Source: an uncultured Desulfobacteraceae bacterium
GTDB lineage: Bacteria; Desulfobacterota; Desulfobacteria; Desulfobacterales; UBA5852
Assembly (NCBI GenBank): GCA_913060875.1
Contig: CAJXSL010000003.1
Coordinates: 397,045-461,044 of the forward strand
Reading direction: 5' to 3'
Length of the DNA stretch: 64,000 nucleotides
This document shows, in pieces, positions 30,447 through 38,301 of this stretch; positions within the stretch are counted from its first letter, which is position 1; each line of letters starts with the position of its first letter. The position numbers were made by a program, and so were the translations under genes. Under the pieces are notes generated by a model. That model worked only from the letters and a program-made list of their open reading frames with translations. It was not told the DNA's origin and ran no database searches.

Positions 30447-30751
30447 TGCCGGAAGAAAATGAGGCCCGCACCGTGCGGCAGGACATGATCGCCCTGCTGC
30501 AAACCGAAGCCTGCAGCCTGCGGGACATTTCCCAGGCCCTGCATATCTCCGAAAAAGAGGCGGGCGACCATCTGGCCCATATTCGTCGCAGCTTGTCGAC
30601 CACCCGGCAGGTTTTGCGCATTCACCCCGCAACATGCCGGGCATGTGATTTTGTCTTCCGGGAGCGGCAGCGGTTTTCCCGCCCGGGGCGATGCCCGCGC
30701 TGCCGGGCGACCCGCATATCCCTGCCGCGGTTTTTCATCCGAAGCGGTTAA
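30443..30751 (+). CDS. Small winged-helix and zinc-ribbon protein
   Basis: 102 residues. N-terminal helix-turn-helix ('TEACSLRDISQALHISEKEAGDHLAHIRRSL') followed by a four-cysteine ribbon, 'CRACDFVF' and 'RCPRCRATRI'. This resembles small archaeal and deltaproteobacterial transcriptional regulators that pair a wHTH with a C-terminal zinc ribbon. It overlaps the radical SAM gene by ATGA-type coupling, so it may regulate or be modified with it. Role not known. Confidence 0.75.
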   Translation: MMPEENEARTVRQDMIALLQTEACSLRDISQALHISEKEAGDHLAHIRRSLSTTRQVLRIHPATCRACDFVFRERQRFSRPGRCPRCRATRISLPRFFIRSG

Positions 30752-30782
30752 AGCGGCGCTTTCCCCAGCCGGATTGGTGACA

Positions 30783-31325
30783 ATGACACAGCACGAAACA
30801 CGACGACCTTATGGCAATATCATCCTCACAGGTTTTATGGGGACGGGCAAGTCATCGGTGGGGCGCCTCCTGGCGGCGCGACTTGGTTTTACGTTCGTGG
30901 ATACGGATGCGGCCATCGAAAGCCGTTGCGGGCAGACGGTCCACGAGATTTTCCGTGACCGTGGCGAACCGGCCTTCCGTGCCATGGAAGCCGCCTTGGC
31001 ACAGGAGTTGGGCGCGGGTGATAGACAGGTGATTGCTACGGGGGGGCGCATGATGCTGGACAGCGCCAATGCTGCCGCCCTGTCCCGCCATGGGCTGATT
31101 TTTTGTCTGTGGGCAACCCCCGAGGAGATTCTTGAACGGCTTTCCGGCGCATCGACAGCGGTGCGGCCCTTGCTGGAGGGACCCGATCCGGAGGCGCGCA
31201 TCCGGTTGCTGTACGAAGAACGGCAGGCCGGTTATAAGCAATTTTCGCCGGTGACGACCTCCGGCAAAACCATCACTGCGGTGGTTGAAGAACTGCTCGC
31301 GATGCTAAATATTCCCCCGGTCTGA
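30783..31325 (+). CDS. aroK: Shikimate kinase
   Basis: Phosphorylates shikimate with ATP. 180 residues from ATG 30783. P-loop 'GFMGTGKSSVG' (residues 17-27), shikimate-binding 'FVDTDAAIE' and 'FRDRGEPAFRAMEAA', lid region 'STAVRPLLEG' with catalytic Arg, and adenine-loop 'YEERQAGYKQ'. One oddity: the usual GGG of the shikimate site ('ATGGG') reads 'ATGGRMML', with Arg in the third position. It converges on aroB with 51 bp between and no clear terminator. It completes, with the four minus-strand genes, the path from DAHP to shikimate-3-phosphate. Confidence 0.92.
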   Translation: MTQHETRRPYGNIILTGFMGTGKSSVGRLLAARLGFTFVDTDAAIESRCGQTVHEIFRDRGEPAFRAMEAALAQELGAGDRQVIATGGRMMLDSANAAALSRHGLIFCLWATPEEILERLSGASTAVRPLLEGPDPEARIRLLYEERQAGYKQFSPVTTSGKTITAVVEELLAMLNIPPV

Positions 31326-31376
31326 CGGGCCCGACACGCTGGTTTCCACCCCCCCGCAGCTATTTCCCACGACCCT

Positions 31377-32408
31377 TTAAAGCGCTTCGTCTGCCAGAAC
31401 CGCGCGCAGTTCGGCCAGCGGGATCGGTTCGATTACGGCCCGGCCAATGCCCTCCAATAAAACAAAATGAACGTGATCGCCTTCCCTTTTTTTATCCTTG
31501 CCCAAGGCTTCCAAAACGGCCTCCCGTTCAAAGGCCATTCGCACGGGCAGGTTCAACTGCCTGAGAAGCGCCCGCATCCGATCGGTTTCGCCGGCGGTGA
31601 TCAAACCGCGACGTTGCGAGAGATGGGCTGCCAGCACCATGCCGATACTGACGGCCTGGCCGTGGGGCACGCCGGTCACTTTTTCGATGGCGTGCCCGAA
31701 GGTATGGCCGAAATTGAGTTTGCGCCGTTCGCCGGCTTCCTTTTCATCCCGATTGACGACGGCGGATTTGATGACCACCGATTCATAGACCAGCCGTTCG
31801 ATCACCCCGGTATCCAGCGCCAGGGCCCGGGCGGCATCTTTTTCCAGGGCGTCGAACATCCCGGCGTCGGCGATAAGGGCATGCTTGACGATTTCGGCAA
31901 AACCGCACTGCAGCTGCGCTTCGGGCAGGGTGTGTAAAAGCGCCGGATCGCAGATAACGAATCCGGGCTGGTTGAACGTCCCCACCATGTTTTTATAACC
32001 GCCGAAATTGACGCCGTTCTTGCCGCCGACACTGGCATCCACCTGGGCCAGCAGGGTGCTGGCCACGAACCCGAAGCGGATGCCCCGCAGATAGGTCGAG
32101 GCCACGAAGCCGGCCACATCACAGACAATGCCCCCGCCGATGCCGAGGATCCAGGCGGAACGATCCGCCTCGATCTCCACCAGTTCAGCGTATATCCGGG
32201 CAACCGTATCGAGGGTCTTGATGCCTTCGCCGGTTCCGATGGTAATGATAGGGCCGGCCGGGAACTGGTCGGCATATCGCCGGCCAACGTTTTCGTCCGT
32301 GATGATGATCGGTGACGCAACCGGCAGATAGCGGCCTAAATTACCGAGTGCTTCACCGACTATAATCGTTGATGGGCCGGAGGCGCCCTGGATCTGGATT
32401 TGTTTCAT
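31377..32408 (-). CDS. aroB: 3-dehydroquinate synthase
   Basis: Cyclises DAHP to 3-dehydroquinate with NAD and a divalent metal. 343 residues from ATG 32408; the frame stays open upstream through DAHP synthase in another frame but that extension is not family-like. 'ILGIGGGIVCDVAGFVASTYLRGI' for NAD, 'DASVGGKNGVN' for substrate, metal ligands in 'FAEIVKHALI' (Glu), 'NFGHTFGHAIE' (two His). Follows DAHP synthase by about 95 bp on the same strand and probably lies in its attenuated transcript. Confidence 0.95.
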   Translation of the reverse strand: MKQIQIQGASGPSTIIVGEALGNLGRYLPVASPIIITDENVGRRYADQFPAGPIITIGTGEGIKTLDTVARIYAELVEIEADRSAWILGIGGGIVCDVAGFVASTYLRGIRFGFVASTLLAQVDASVGGKNGVNFGGYKNMVGTFNQPGFVICDPALLHTLPEAQLQCGFAEIVKHALIADAGMFDALEKDAARALALDTGVIERLVYESVVIKSAVVNRDEKEAGERRKLNFGHTFGHAIEKVTGVPHGQAVSIGMVLAAHLSQRRGLITAGETDRMRALLRQLNLPVRMAFEREAVLEALGKDKKREGDHVHFVLLEGIGRAVIEPIPLAELRAVLADEAL

Positions 32409-32502
32409 GGTGTCGATCTTTCGCCGGGTAATTGCCCACCGGACCGGGAAACGGCAGGACAGCCGCCCCTTGGTCGCCTTGGTCGGATCACAGGTGGTCG
32501 CT

Positions 32503-33579
32503 TCACGATGCGCGCTCGAGCTGACCACGGGTGCCCACAAGTTTTTCGTGGGCGCTGGTCAGCAATTCTTCGGTGGTTTCCCATGAAATACATTCATCGG
32601 TGATGGAAACGCCGTACTTCAAGGCCGCTTTATCTCCGGTGAATTTCTGATTGCCCTCATGCAGGTTGCTTTCCAGCATGAGGCCGATGACGGATTCACT
32701 GCCGTTGACGATCTGGTCGACGACATTGCGCCAGACAATGGCCTGGCCCTGGAATTTTTTGTGGGAATTGGCGTGGGAACAGTCCACGATGATGGCCTCG
32801 GGAAGCCCTTTGGTAATCAGCATCAGCCGTGCTTCTTCGATGCTGATGGGGTCGTAATTGGGCCGGCTGCCGCCGCGCAGGACGATATGCCCGTAAGGGT
32901 TGCCGCCGGTTTGCACGATGCAGGTCTGGCCATCCTGGTCGATTCCCAGGAAGGTCTGAGCGGCATGCGCCGCCACGAGGGCGTTGATGGCGGTGGACAG
33001 CTTGCCGTCGGTCCCGTTTTTGAATCCTACCGGCATGGAAAGGCCCGAGGCCATTTCCCGATGGGTTTGAGATTCGGTGGTACGGGCACCGATGGCCGAC
33101 CAGCAGACCACATCGGCCAGGTACTGCGGTGTAATCGGCTCGAGCATTTCGGTGGCGGTGGGCAGTCCCATTTCGGCGATTTGCATAATCAGGCGGCGGG
33201 CTTTGACCAGCCCGGCATTCATGTCGCAACTGCCGTCCAACTCCGGATCGCTGATCAGGCCTTTCCACCCTATCGTGGTGCGCGGTTTTTCAAAATAGAC
33301 CCGCATGACCAGGAAGAGGGTATCTTTTACCTTTTCCTGCAGGGCAGCCAGGCGTTCGGCATACGCCAGAGCGGCTTTTTCGTCATGGATAGAACACGGA
33401 CCGATGATGGCCACGATCCGTTTGTCTTCCTTGTTGATGATGCGCTGAATCGTTTCCCGGCCTTCAACGACGGTTTTTTCCGCCTGGGGCGAGAGAGGCA
33501 GTTGTTGCTTCAATGCGCGGGGCGGCATCAGTGGCAGATAGTCCTTAATTCTGAGGTCTTCGGTTCGTGGTGCGGGCAT
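32503..33579 (-). CDS. aroF: 3-deoxy-7-phosphoheptulonate (DAHP) synthase, class I
   Basis: First step of aromatic synthesis: PEP and erythrose-4-phosphate to DAHP. 358 residues, of the AroF/AroG/AroH type: 'AIIGPCSIHD', 'MRVYFEKPRTTIGWKGLI', 'TATEMLEP', 'WSAIGARTTESQTHREMASGL', 'GFKNGTDG', 'VDCSHANS', 'GLMLESNL'. The N-terminal extension (about 35 residues) is where Tyr or Phe act allosterically in enteric enzymes; which amino acid inhibits this one cannot be told. AAAGGAA precedes the ATG. The 266-bp leader carries a Tyr/Phe-rich peptide and two terminators, so transcription is probably attenuated by aromatic amino-acid supply. aroF is used as a label; aroG or aroH are equally possible. Confidence 0.95.
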   Translation of the reverse strand: MPAPRTEDLRIKDYLPLMPPRALKQQLPLSPQAEKTVVEGRETIQRIINKEDKRIVAIIGPCSIHDEKAALAYAERLAALQEKVKDTLFLVMRVYFEKPRTTIGWKGLISDPELDGSCDMNAGLVKARRLIMQIAEMGLPTATEMLEPITPQYLADVVCWSAIGARTTESQTHREMASGLSMPVGFKNGTDGKLSTAINALVAAHAAQTFLGIDQDGQTCIVQTGGNPYGHIVLRGGSRPNYDPISIEEARLMLITKGLPEAIIVDCSHANSHKKFQGQAIVWRNVVDQIVNGSESVIGLMLESNLHEGNQKFTGDKAALKYGVSITDECISWETTEELLTSAHEKLVGTRGQLERAS

Positions 33580-33668
33580 GGCTGGTTTCCTTTCGGCACC
33601 GTTGCGTGCTCAACAGGGGTGATGCACGGGTTTGGGCAATGGTTTGAATTGTCCTCAACCGGGCCGAA

Positions 33669-33704
33669 CAAAAAGGCCGTGGAGCGATTTATCGCCACGG
33701 CCTT
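33669..33704 (-). terminator. Leader terminator T2 of DAHP synthase
   Basis: Minus strand: 10-bp stem AAGGCCGTGG / CCACGGCCTT with an inner CGAT/ATCG pairing and TTTTTGTT after it. Lies 90 bp before the DAHP synthase ATG. Its 5' arm (33694-33700) is complementary to the 3' arm of T1, so it can be disrupted. Confidence 0.82.
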
Positions 33705-33711
33705 TATAAAT

Positions 33712-33747
33712 AAAAAAACCGCGGCATTTGGTCGGCCGGCGGTTTTT
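33712..33747 (-). terminator. Leader terminator T1 of DAHP synthase
   Basis: Minus strand: 9-bp stem AAAAACCGC / GCGGTTTTT (33739-33747 with 33714-33722), with an additional inner GCC/GGC pairing, running into seven T residues. It starts 20 nt after the stop of the leader peptide. Its 5' half (33730-33743) can instead pair with the end of the leader coding sequence (33775-33788). Confidence 0.78.
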
Positions 33748-33767
33748 GAGGTTTTATGTAAAGGGAT

Positions 33768-33845
33768 TCAGGGCACCGCAGGCAGACCGGCGAAATAAAA
33801 ATAAAAGCCGAAATAAAAATAATATTTGTCTGCCAAGCTTTGCAT
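33768..33845 (-). CDS. Tyr/Phe-rich leader peptide of DAHP synthase (attenuator)
   Basis: A 25-codon frame on the minus strand with ATG and TGA. Residues 8-18 read YYFYFGFYFYF: five Tyr and five Phe codons in eleven positions, in a peptide that otherwise begins MQSLADK and ends AGLPAVP. GGGA lies about 7 nt before the ATG, and a sigma-70 promoter ends about 28 bp upstream of the ATG. Two terminators follow before the DAHP synthase gene. This is the layout of pheA/pheS/trp-type leader peptides, where ribosome stalling at the control codons prevents termination. The codon run cannot be explained by composition: the local bases are AT-rich but the frame is specifically TAT/TTT/TTC. It is far too short for routine gene finders. 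Function inferred. Confidence 0.88.
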   Translation of the reverse strand: MQSLADKYYFYFGFYFYFAGLPAVP

Positions 33846-33872
33846 GCTGGTTTCCCGTTAATGGTTCAGCAA

Positions 33873-33901
33873 ACGATAACGGTGGAGGAGACGAATGTCA
33901 A
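33873..33901 (-). promoter_or_regulatory. Sigma-70 promoter of the DAHP synthase leader
   Basis: Minus strand TTGACA (perfect -35) - 17 bp - TATCGT (-10, 4/6). It begins 9 bp after the aroE stop codon, and the expected start near 33866 leaves a 20-nt leader before the Tyr/Phe peptide. This separates DAHP synthase-aroB from the upstream aroD-aroE genes. Confidence 0.8.
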
Positions 33902-33910
33902 GAGGCAGCT

Positions 33911-34798
33911 TCACTTTACGGAGGGGCCCCGGCGGATGGCATCGAACATGGCTTCCACAGGTGCTTCCAGACCGGTCCACATTTGAAAGCCGGCCGCGCC
34001 CTGATACACCAGCATCCCGAGACCTTCCACCAACCGACAGCCTTTTTGCCGGGCAATGTCCAAAAGCCGTGTTTGCCGCGGATTGTAGACAATATCGCAG
34101 ACCGCCAGGCCACCGTGCACCAGGTGATCCGGTAGGGGGCACTCCTCCTCCCGTGGATGCATGCCGACGCTGGTGGTATTGACGAGAATATCGGTGTGGC
34201 GCAGCACCGTCTCGAGAGCGGGGGGCTCCATGGGCACGGCGCGACAGCATTCCCGGCCCTGTCGATTGACATCACCGGCCAGCGAATGAGCCTTGGCCTC
34301 GGTTCGGTTGGCAATGGCGATGCGAGCCGCCCCCTGCCGGGCCAGGGTCATGGCGATGGCCCGGGCCGCCCCCCCGCCGCCGAGCAGCATGACGGATTGT
34401 CCTTTGATGGACAGACGGCCGGCCGCTTCGATGGATCGGACGAATCCGATGCCGTCGGTATTGTATCCGGTGGAGCGGCCGTTCCGGATGGTGACGGTAT
34501 TGACGGCCCCGATGGCCCGGGCCAGCGGATCGACAGCGTCCAGGCAATCCATGATGCGGATTTTATGGGGGATGGTGACGTTGTAGCCCGCAAAATTCAT
34601 TTTGGCGATACCGGCCGTCACCGTTTCTAAATCCTCATCCGCCACTTCGATGGGCAGGTAGCAATAGTTCAATCCGAGGATCCGGAAGGCCCGATTGTGC
34701 ATGACCGGCGACAAACTGTGCCCCAGTGGCTGGCCCAACAGTCCGACAAGGCGGGTCCGTGTGTCGATGGGGGGATGGTGATGTTTATCGGTTTGCAT
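33911..34798 (-). CDS. aroE: Shikimate dehydrogenase
   Basis: NADPH-dependent reduction of 3-dehydroshikimate. 295 residues, about 20 longer than E. coli AroE through an N-terminal extension. 'GQPLGHSLSPVMHNRAF' (shikimate-binding Ser pair), 'FAGYNVTIPHKIRI' (catalytic Lys), 'NTDGIGFVRSIE' (Asp), glycine motif 'MLLGGGGAARAIAMTLARQGA' and 'IANRTEAKA' for NADPH. Product feeds aroK. It lies 51 bp after aroD and immediately before the DAHP synthase promoter. Confidence 0.94.
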   Translation of the reverse strand: MQTDKHHHPPIDTRTRLVGLLGQPLGHSLSPVMHNRAFRILGLNYCYLPIEVADEDLETVTAGIAKMNFAGYNVTIPHKIRIMDCLDAVDPLARAIGAVNTVTIRNGRSTGYNTDGIGFVRSIEAAGRLSIKGQSVMLLGGGGAARAIAMTLARQGAARIAIANRTEAKAHSLAGDVNRQGRECCRAVPMEPPALETVLRHTDILVNTTSVGMHPREEECPLPDHLVHGGLAVCDIVYNPRQTRLLDIARQKGCRLVEGLGMLVYQGAAGFQMWTGLEAPVEAMFDAIRRGPSVK

Positions 34799-34849
34799 GG
34801 CTATAAAGGGTTATCCTTTGCCCGGGCCGCGTCTGTCGAGCAGATGGTT

Positions 34850-35638
34850 TCATGCCGATGAGGCGCCATGCCAGGGCAGCAGGGACCAGATTTTTTTCAG
34901 GTCTTCAATCGGCAGTTGTCCCGGTGCTGAAGTCGCCGCACCGCTTGCAAAGGTAATATCGGAGCCGAAAAGATCGCCGGTGATTCGACTGACGGCCCCT
35001 TCGCATCCCATGGAAATGGCGACGAGGGGGATTTTCAGATAGTGGCGACGGGCTTTGCAGGCCGCGGTGAGCAGGGTCAGCACATCGAGACTCTCTTGGG
35101 GCATTACAGCGACCTTGGCGATATCGGCCCCGGCCTTTTCGGCCTCACGGAATTTACCCAGCAGGGTTTCGCCATCGGGGGTGTCTTCAAAATTGTGATA
35201 GGATAACATCAGGTTCACACCGGCCCGCCGGCACAGGGGCCGCAGCACCTGAATCATCTCGTCGCCACTGGACAGTTCGATATCGATCAAATCCACCTGC
35301 TCTGATGTGATGGCCAAACGGTATAACGCCAGCCGGTCCTCAGAGGGCAGGGGGTGTCGGCCCCCCTCAAGCGGGGAGCGGCAGGTAAACAAAAGCGGCA
35401 AGCCTCGGCAGGTGGTATGGAGGGCGGCCAGGGCGTCTTTTACCGCATCCGGCCGTGACAGCGGCGTGAAGGCATCCACCCGCCATTCGATCAGGTCCGG
35501 GCCGAGGGCTATCGCGGCCCGGGCCTGGTCGACCAGGGTCGCATGATCCGCAGCCATCAAGGGCAGGCAAATCAGAGACCGGGGGCCGCCGATCATTTTG
35601 TCCTTGATGTCGATTTTAATCGGGCTCTCGGGTCTCAT
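34850..35638 (-). CDS. aroD: 3-dehydroquinate dehydratase, type I
   Basis: Converts 3-dehydroquinate to 3-dehydroshikimate through a Schiff base. 262 residues from ATG 35638; the open frame upstream covers the phosphatase gene in another frame and is not coding. 'LICLPLMAADHATLVDQA', 'DLIEWRVDAF' (Glu/Arg of the active site), 'MLSYHNFEDTPD' (catalytic His) and 'DIAKVAVMPQ' (Schiff-base Lys). Between the PP2C gene (57 bp upstream) and aroE. Confidence 0.92.
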   Translation of the reverse strand: MRPESPIKIDIKDKMIGGPRSLICLPLMAADHATLVDQARAAIALGPDLIEWRVDAFTPLSRPDAVKDALAALHTTCRGLPLLFTCRSPLEGGRHPLPSEDRLALYRLAITSEQVDLIDIELSSGDEMIQVLRPLCRRAGVNLMLSYHNFEDTPDGETLLGKFREAEKAGADIAKVAVMPQESLDVLTLLTAACKARRHYLKIPLVAISMGCEGAVSRITGDLFGSDITFASGAATSAPGQLPIEDLKKIWSLLPWHGASSA

Positions 35639-35694
35639 GATTCTAAAGCCGGGTGTTGCGTTGCCGGCTGTCGACCAGGGGCGGCCGCGGCATG

Positions 35695-36789
35695 TTAAAG
35701 ATTGCGGATAAGTTCTTTCAGCGTATCCAGCTGAGACGGGGTCAGGTCGTCGAAAGCGACGTCGATGCCTTTGGGGGTTCGGCCCATGATGATGCCTGAC
35801 AGCATAAGATTGGTTTGCGTCTTTGGATCGTTGATGGTCAGCATCAGGGTTTCCCCTTTGGAAAAAGGCTCTGATGTTTCCAGAAAGATACCGTCCAGCC
35901 GAATCGCCCGTGTCTGGGTGGAATAGGAGGCCTCGTCCGTGTCGTATTCCACCAGCACCTGCGGCGGGTCTTCTTCTGTTGATGCGGTGCCGGAAGTGTC
36001 GTCGGCCGGTATTGCCGGGGATGCTTCCACCGGGGGACCCAGTTTGAGCACGATAACGGTAATGTTGTCGTCGCCACCCCGCTCGTTGGCCATGTCCACC
36101 AGTTGGCGGCAAGCATCTTCGGGTGAGTTCTGTTCAACGATTTCACAGATTTCTTCAGGAAAGGTCTTGTCACTCAGCCCATCGGAGCAGATGACCAGGA
36201 TATCGCCTTCCTGGAAGAAGATTTCCGTGGTGTCGGGGTTTACGGTTTCGCCGATCCCCATGGCCCGGGTGATCATGTGGAGATATTGCTGCCCGAGCTT
36301 GAGGCCGCCGTCCGGTGCCAGTGCTTCCTGTTCCGCCATAACGGTGTGCATGGTGGAAACAACATCGGCGCGCCCGTCCCGTACCAGATAGATGGGGCTG
36401 TCCCCCACATTGCTCACCACGGCATGGGTATCGCTGAAGTAAACGGCGGATACCGTTGAGCCCATACCTTTGCAGCGCTCATCATTCTGGGCGTATTCAA
36501 AGGTCTTCAGGTTGGCCCGGCGGATGGCGTAGACCACCTGGTTGGCCTGGGAAGACAGGTTCCGGTCGACACCCACCATCTGGTCGGGGTTGGCCGAAGA
36601 AACGAGCTTGTGCATGGTTTTGCCGATGGTTTCAACCACCAGACGGCTGGCAACTTCACCCGCTTTACGCCCGCCCATCCCGTCGGCCACGACATAGAGC
36701 TGCAACTGGTCGTCGATGAGAAAAGCGTCTTCGTTGCCCTTGCGCTTTTGACCGACATCCGTTTGTCCGGCGGCGGTTACCGATATCAT
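35695..36789 (-). CDS. PP2C Ser/Thr phosphatase with C-terminal PilZ-like domain
   Basis: 364 residues from ATG 36789 (GAGG upstream; an upstream in-frame start adds nine residues). Residues 1-240 form a bacterial PP2C domain with all metal-Asp motifs: 'KGNEDAFLI', 'VVADGMGGRKAGEVAS', 'GSTVSAVYF', 'NVGDSPIYLV', 'CSDGLSD', 'GGDDNITVI'. After an acidic, Pro/Ala-rich linker, residues about 280-364 look like a PilZ domain ('AIRLDGIFLETSEPFSKGETLMLTI'). No clear RxxxR precedes it, so c-di-GMP binding is uncertain. It follows the Ser/Thr kinase gene by about 80 bp, so it is the likely opposing phosphatase. Confidence 0.88.
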   Translation of the reverse strand: MISVTAAGQTDVGQKRKGNEDAFLIDDQLQLYVVADGMGGRKAGEVASRLVVETIGKTMHKLVSSANPDQMVGVDRNLSSQANQVVYAIRRANLKTFEYAQNDERCKGMGSTVSAVYFSDTHAVVSNVGDSPIYLVRDGRADVVSTMHTVMAEQEALAPDGGLKLGQQYLHMITRAMGIGETVNPDTTEIFFQEGDILVICSDGLSDKTFPEEICEIVEQNSPEDACRQLVDMANERGGDDNITVIVLKLGPPVEASPAIPADDTSGTASTEEDPPQVLVEYDTDEASYSTQTRAIRLDGIFLETSEPFSKGETLMLTINDPKTQTNLMLSGIIMGRTPKGIDVAFDDLTPSQLDTLKELIRNL

Positions 36790-36870
36790 TCCATGGCCTC
36801 GTGACGGGCGGGGCAATCAAAGCCGTGTTTGGCTGGCAGACATCCACATCGTATCATATTATGGCTGGCC

Positions 36871-38166
36871 TCATTTTGACGTCGCGTTGGTTTTGAGCCC
36901 CGAACTCTTTTCCAGTCGATAGGAAAGGGTGCGTGCAAAATTTTTAAAAAAAAGGAGTTGAACCGCCTCGGGCGCCTTGTCCATCAACGTGGCACTGATT
37001 TTCATCAAAAGACAATTGGTGTGGGCTGACGCCGAGGCGACACGCGCCTTTCCGGCGATATAGGCCATCTCGCCAAAGCATTCACCCGCCCTGATTTTGG
37101 CAATGACCTGGTCGTTCTTGCGGATTTTGACCTTGCCGTTCAACAGGATATAAAACGTATCGTCAATATCGCCTTCGGCCACGATGACTTTGCCTTTCGG
37201 CACCTTGATGATGCTGCTGGCCAAGCCCAAGCTTTCGATTTGTTCCCGGGTGAAATTGTGGAAAAAGGGGACCTGGTGGAGCAAGTCGATAATATCTTCG
37301 ACCTTTTTATCCCCTGTGGGCAGCATAATGCCGCGCAAGGCAACCCGCAGGTCATAGGCCAAATCCATGCAGGAGGCGTAACGTTGCTCCAGGTTTTTGG
37401 CCAGGGCTTTCCGCATGATGTCGTCGAATATCTCCGGCAGATCCGGACGAAGCTCCCTGATGGGGGTGGGGTTTTCGCGGGTGATCTTGTAAATGACGGC
37501 GAAGTCGTTCTCACCGTTGAAAGTGCGCTGACCGGTAAGCATTTCATACATGACGCATCCCAGTGAGAAGATATCGCTCTGGTGTGTCGTGATCTCTTCC
37601 TTCAATTGTTCCGGCGACATGTAGCTGGGGGTTCCCCAGACACCCTTCTCGGACTTCTGTTTGCTGATGCGGGCGATGCCGAAGTCGGTCAGTTTCGGGG
37701 TCCCCTGATTGTCCAGCATGATATTGGACGGCTTGATATCCCGGTGAATGACCCCGCGCTGGTGCGCGTAACTGAGGGCGCTGCAAACCTTGAAGACAAT
37801 TTCGATGCATTGGTCGAGGGGCAGGAGGTTTTCAGGACGGCAATGTCGTCTCAGCGTTTCGCCTTCGACATATTCCATGATGATGTAGCAGAACTCTTTG
37901 TAAAGCCCGGTATCGTAGATCGCCAGGATGTTGGGGTGGCTGAGACGGCCGGCCGATTGGGCTTCCAGGAAAAGTTGTTTGCGCGACTGGCTCGATATGC
38001 CCTGGGATATCTTGAGGGCGACCTGGCGCTGGATATAGGCATCGCGGGCCAGGTAGACCACACCGGAGCCCCCCTGGCCCAGTTTGCGGATAATTTTGTA
38101 CCGGCCCATGCTTTGACTGTCCATCAGACCGGATATGAATTTTTTGTGTACGGAGGATTTGGCCAC
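36871..38166 (-). CDS. Ser/Thr protein kinase with C-terminal cyclic-nucleotide-binding domain
   Basis: 431 residues with GTG start (AGGA at 7 nt). Eukaryotic-like kinase domain, residues about 20-280: Gly loop 'LGQGGSGVVYLA', Lys in 'VALKIS', 'VIHRDIKPSNIML' catalytic loop, 'LTDFGIARI', 'GTPSYMSPEQL', 'DIFSLGCVMYEML'. Residues about 310-415 form a cNMP-binding barrel ('PKGKVIVAEGDIDDTFYILLNGKVKI', 'RAGECFGEMAYIAGKARVASASA'), with Glu and Arg in the phosphate cassette. No transmembrane segment, so it is cytosolic, unlike most bacterial PknB-type kinases. The layout resembles a cGMP-dependent kinase with the order reversed. Cotranscription with the PP2C gene is likely. Confidence 0.88.
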   Translation of the reverse strand: MAKSSVHKKFISGLMDSQSMGRYKIIRKLGQGGSGVVYLARDAYIQRQVALKISQGISSQSRKQLFLEAQSAGRLSHPNILAIYDTGLYKEFCYIIMEYVEGETLRRHCRPENLLPLDQCIEIVFKVCSALSYAHQRGVIHRDIKPSNIMLDNQGTPKLTDFGIARISKQKSEKGVWGTPSYMSPEQLKEEITTHQSDIFSLGCVMYEMLTGQRTFNGENDFAVIYKITRENPTPIRELRPDLPEIFDDIMRKALAKNLEQRYASCMDLAYDLRVALRGIMLPTGDKKVEDIIDLLHQVPFFHNFTREQIESLGLASSIIKVPKGKVIVAEGDIDDTFYILLNGKVKIRKNDQVIAKIRAGECFGEMAYIAGKARVASASAHTNCLLMKISATLMDKAPEAVQLLFFKNFARTLSYRLEKSSGLKTNATSK

Positions 38167-38301
38167 GTGTTATTCCTGTTGTTCCGTCATGGCACTGTCG
38201 TCATCATTTACTTAAATTTGTTATTCTACCATAATTCATGACCAATCAACACCTTATTGATAGGCCCCGGGCATTTTTCCAGGGCAGCCAAATACATCCC
38301 G

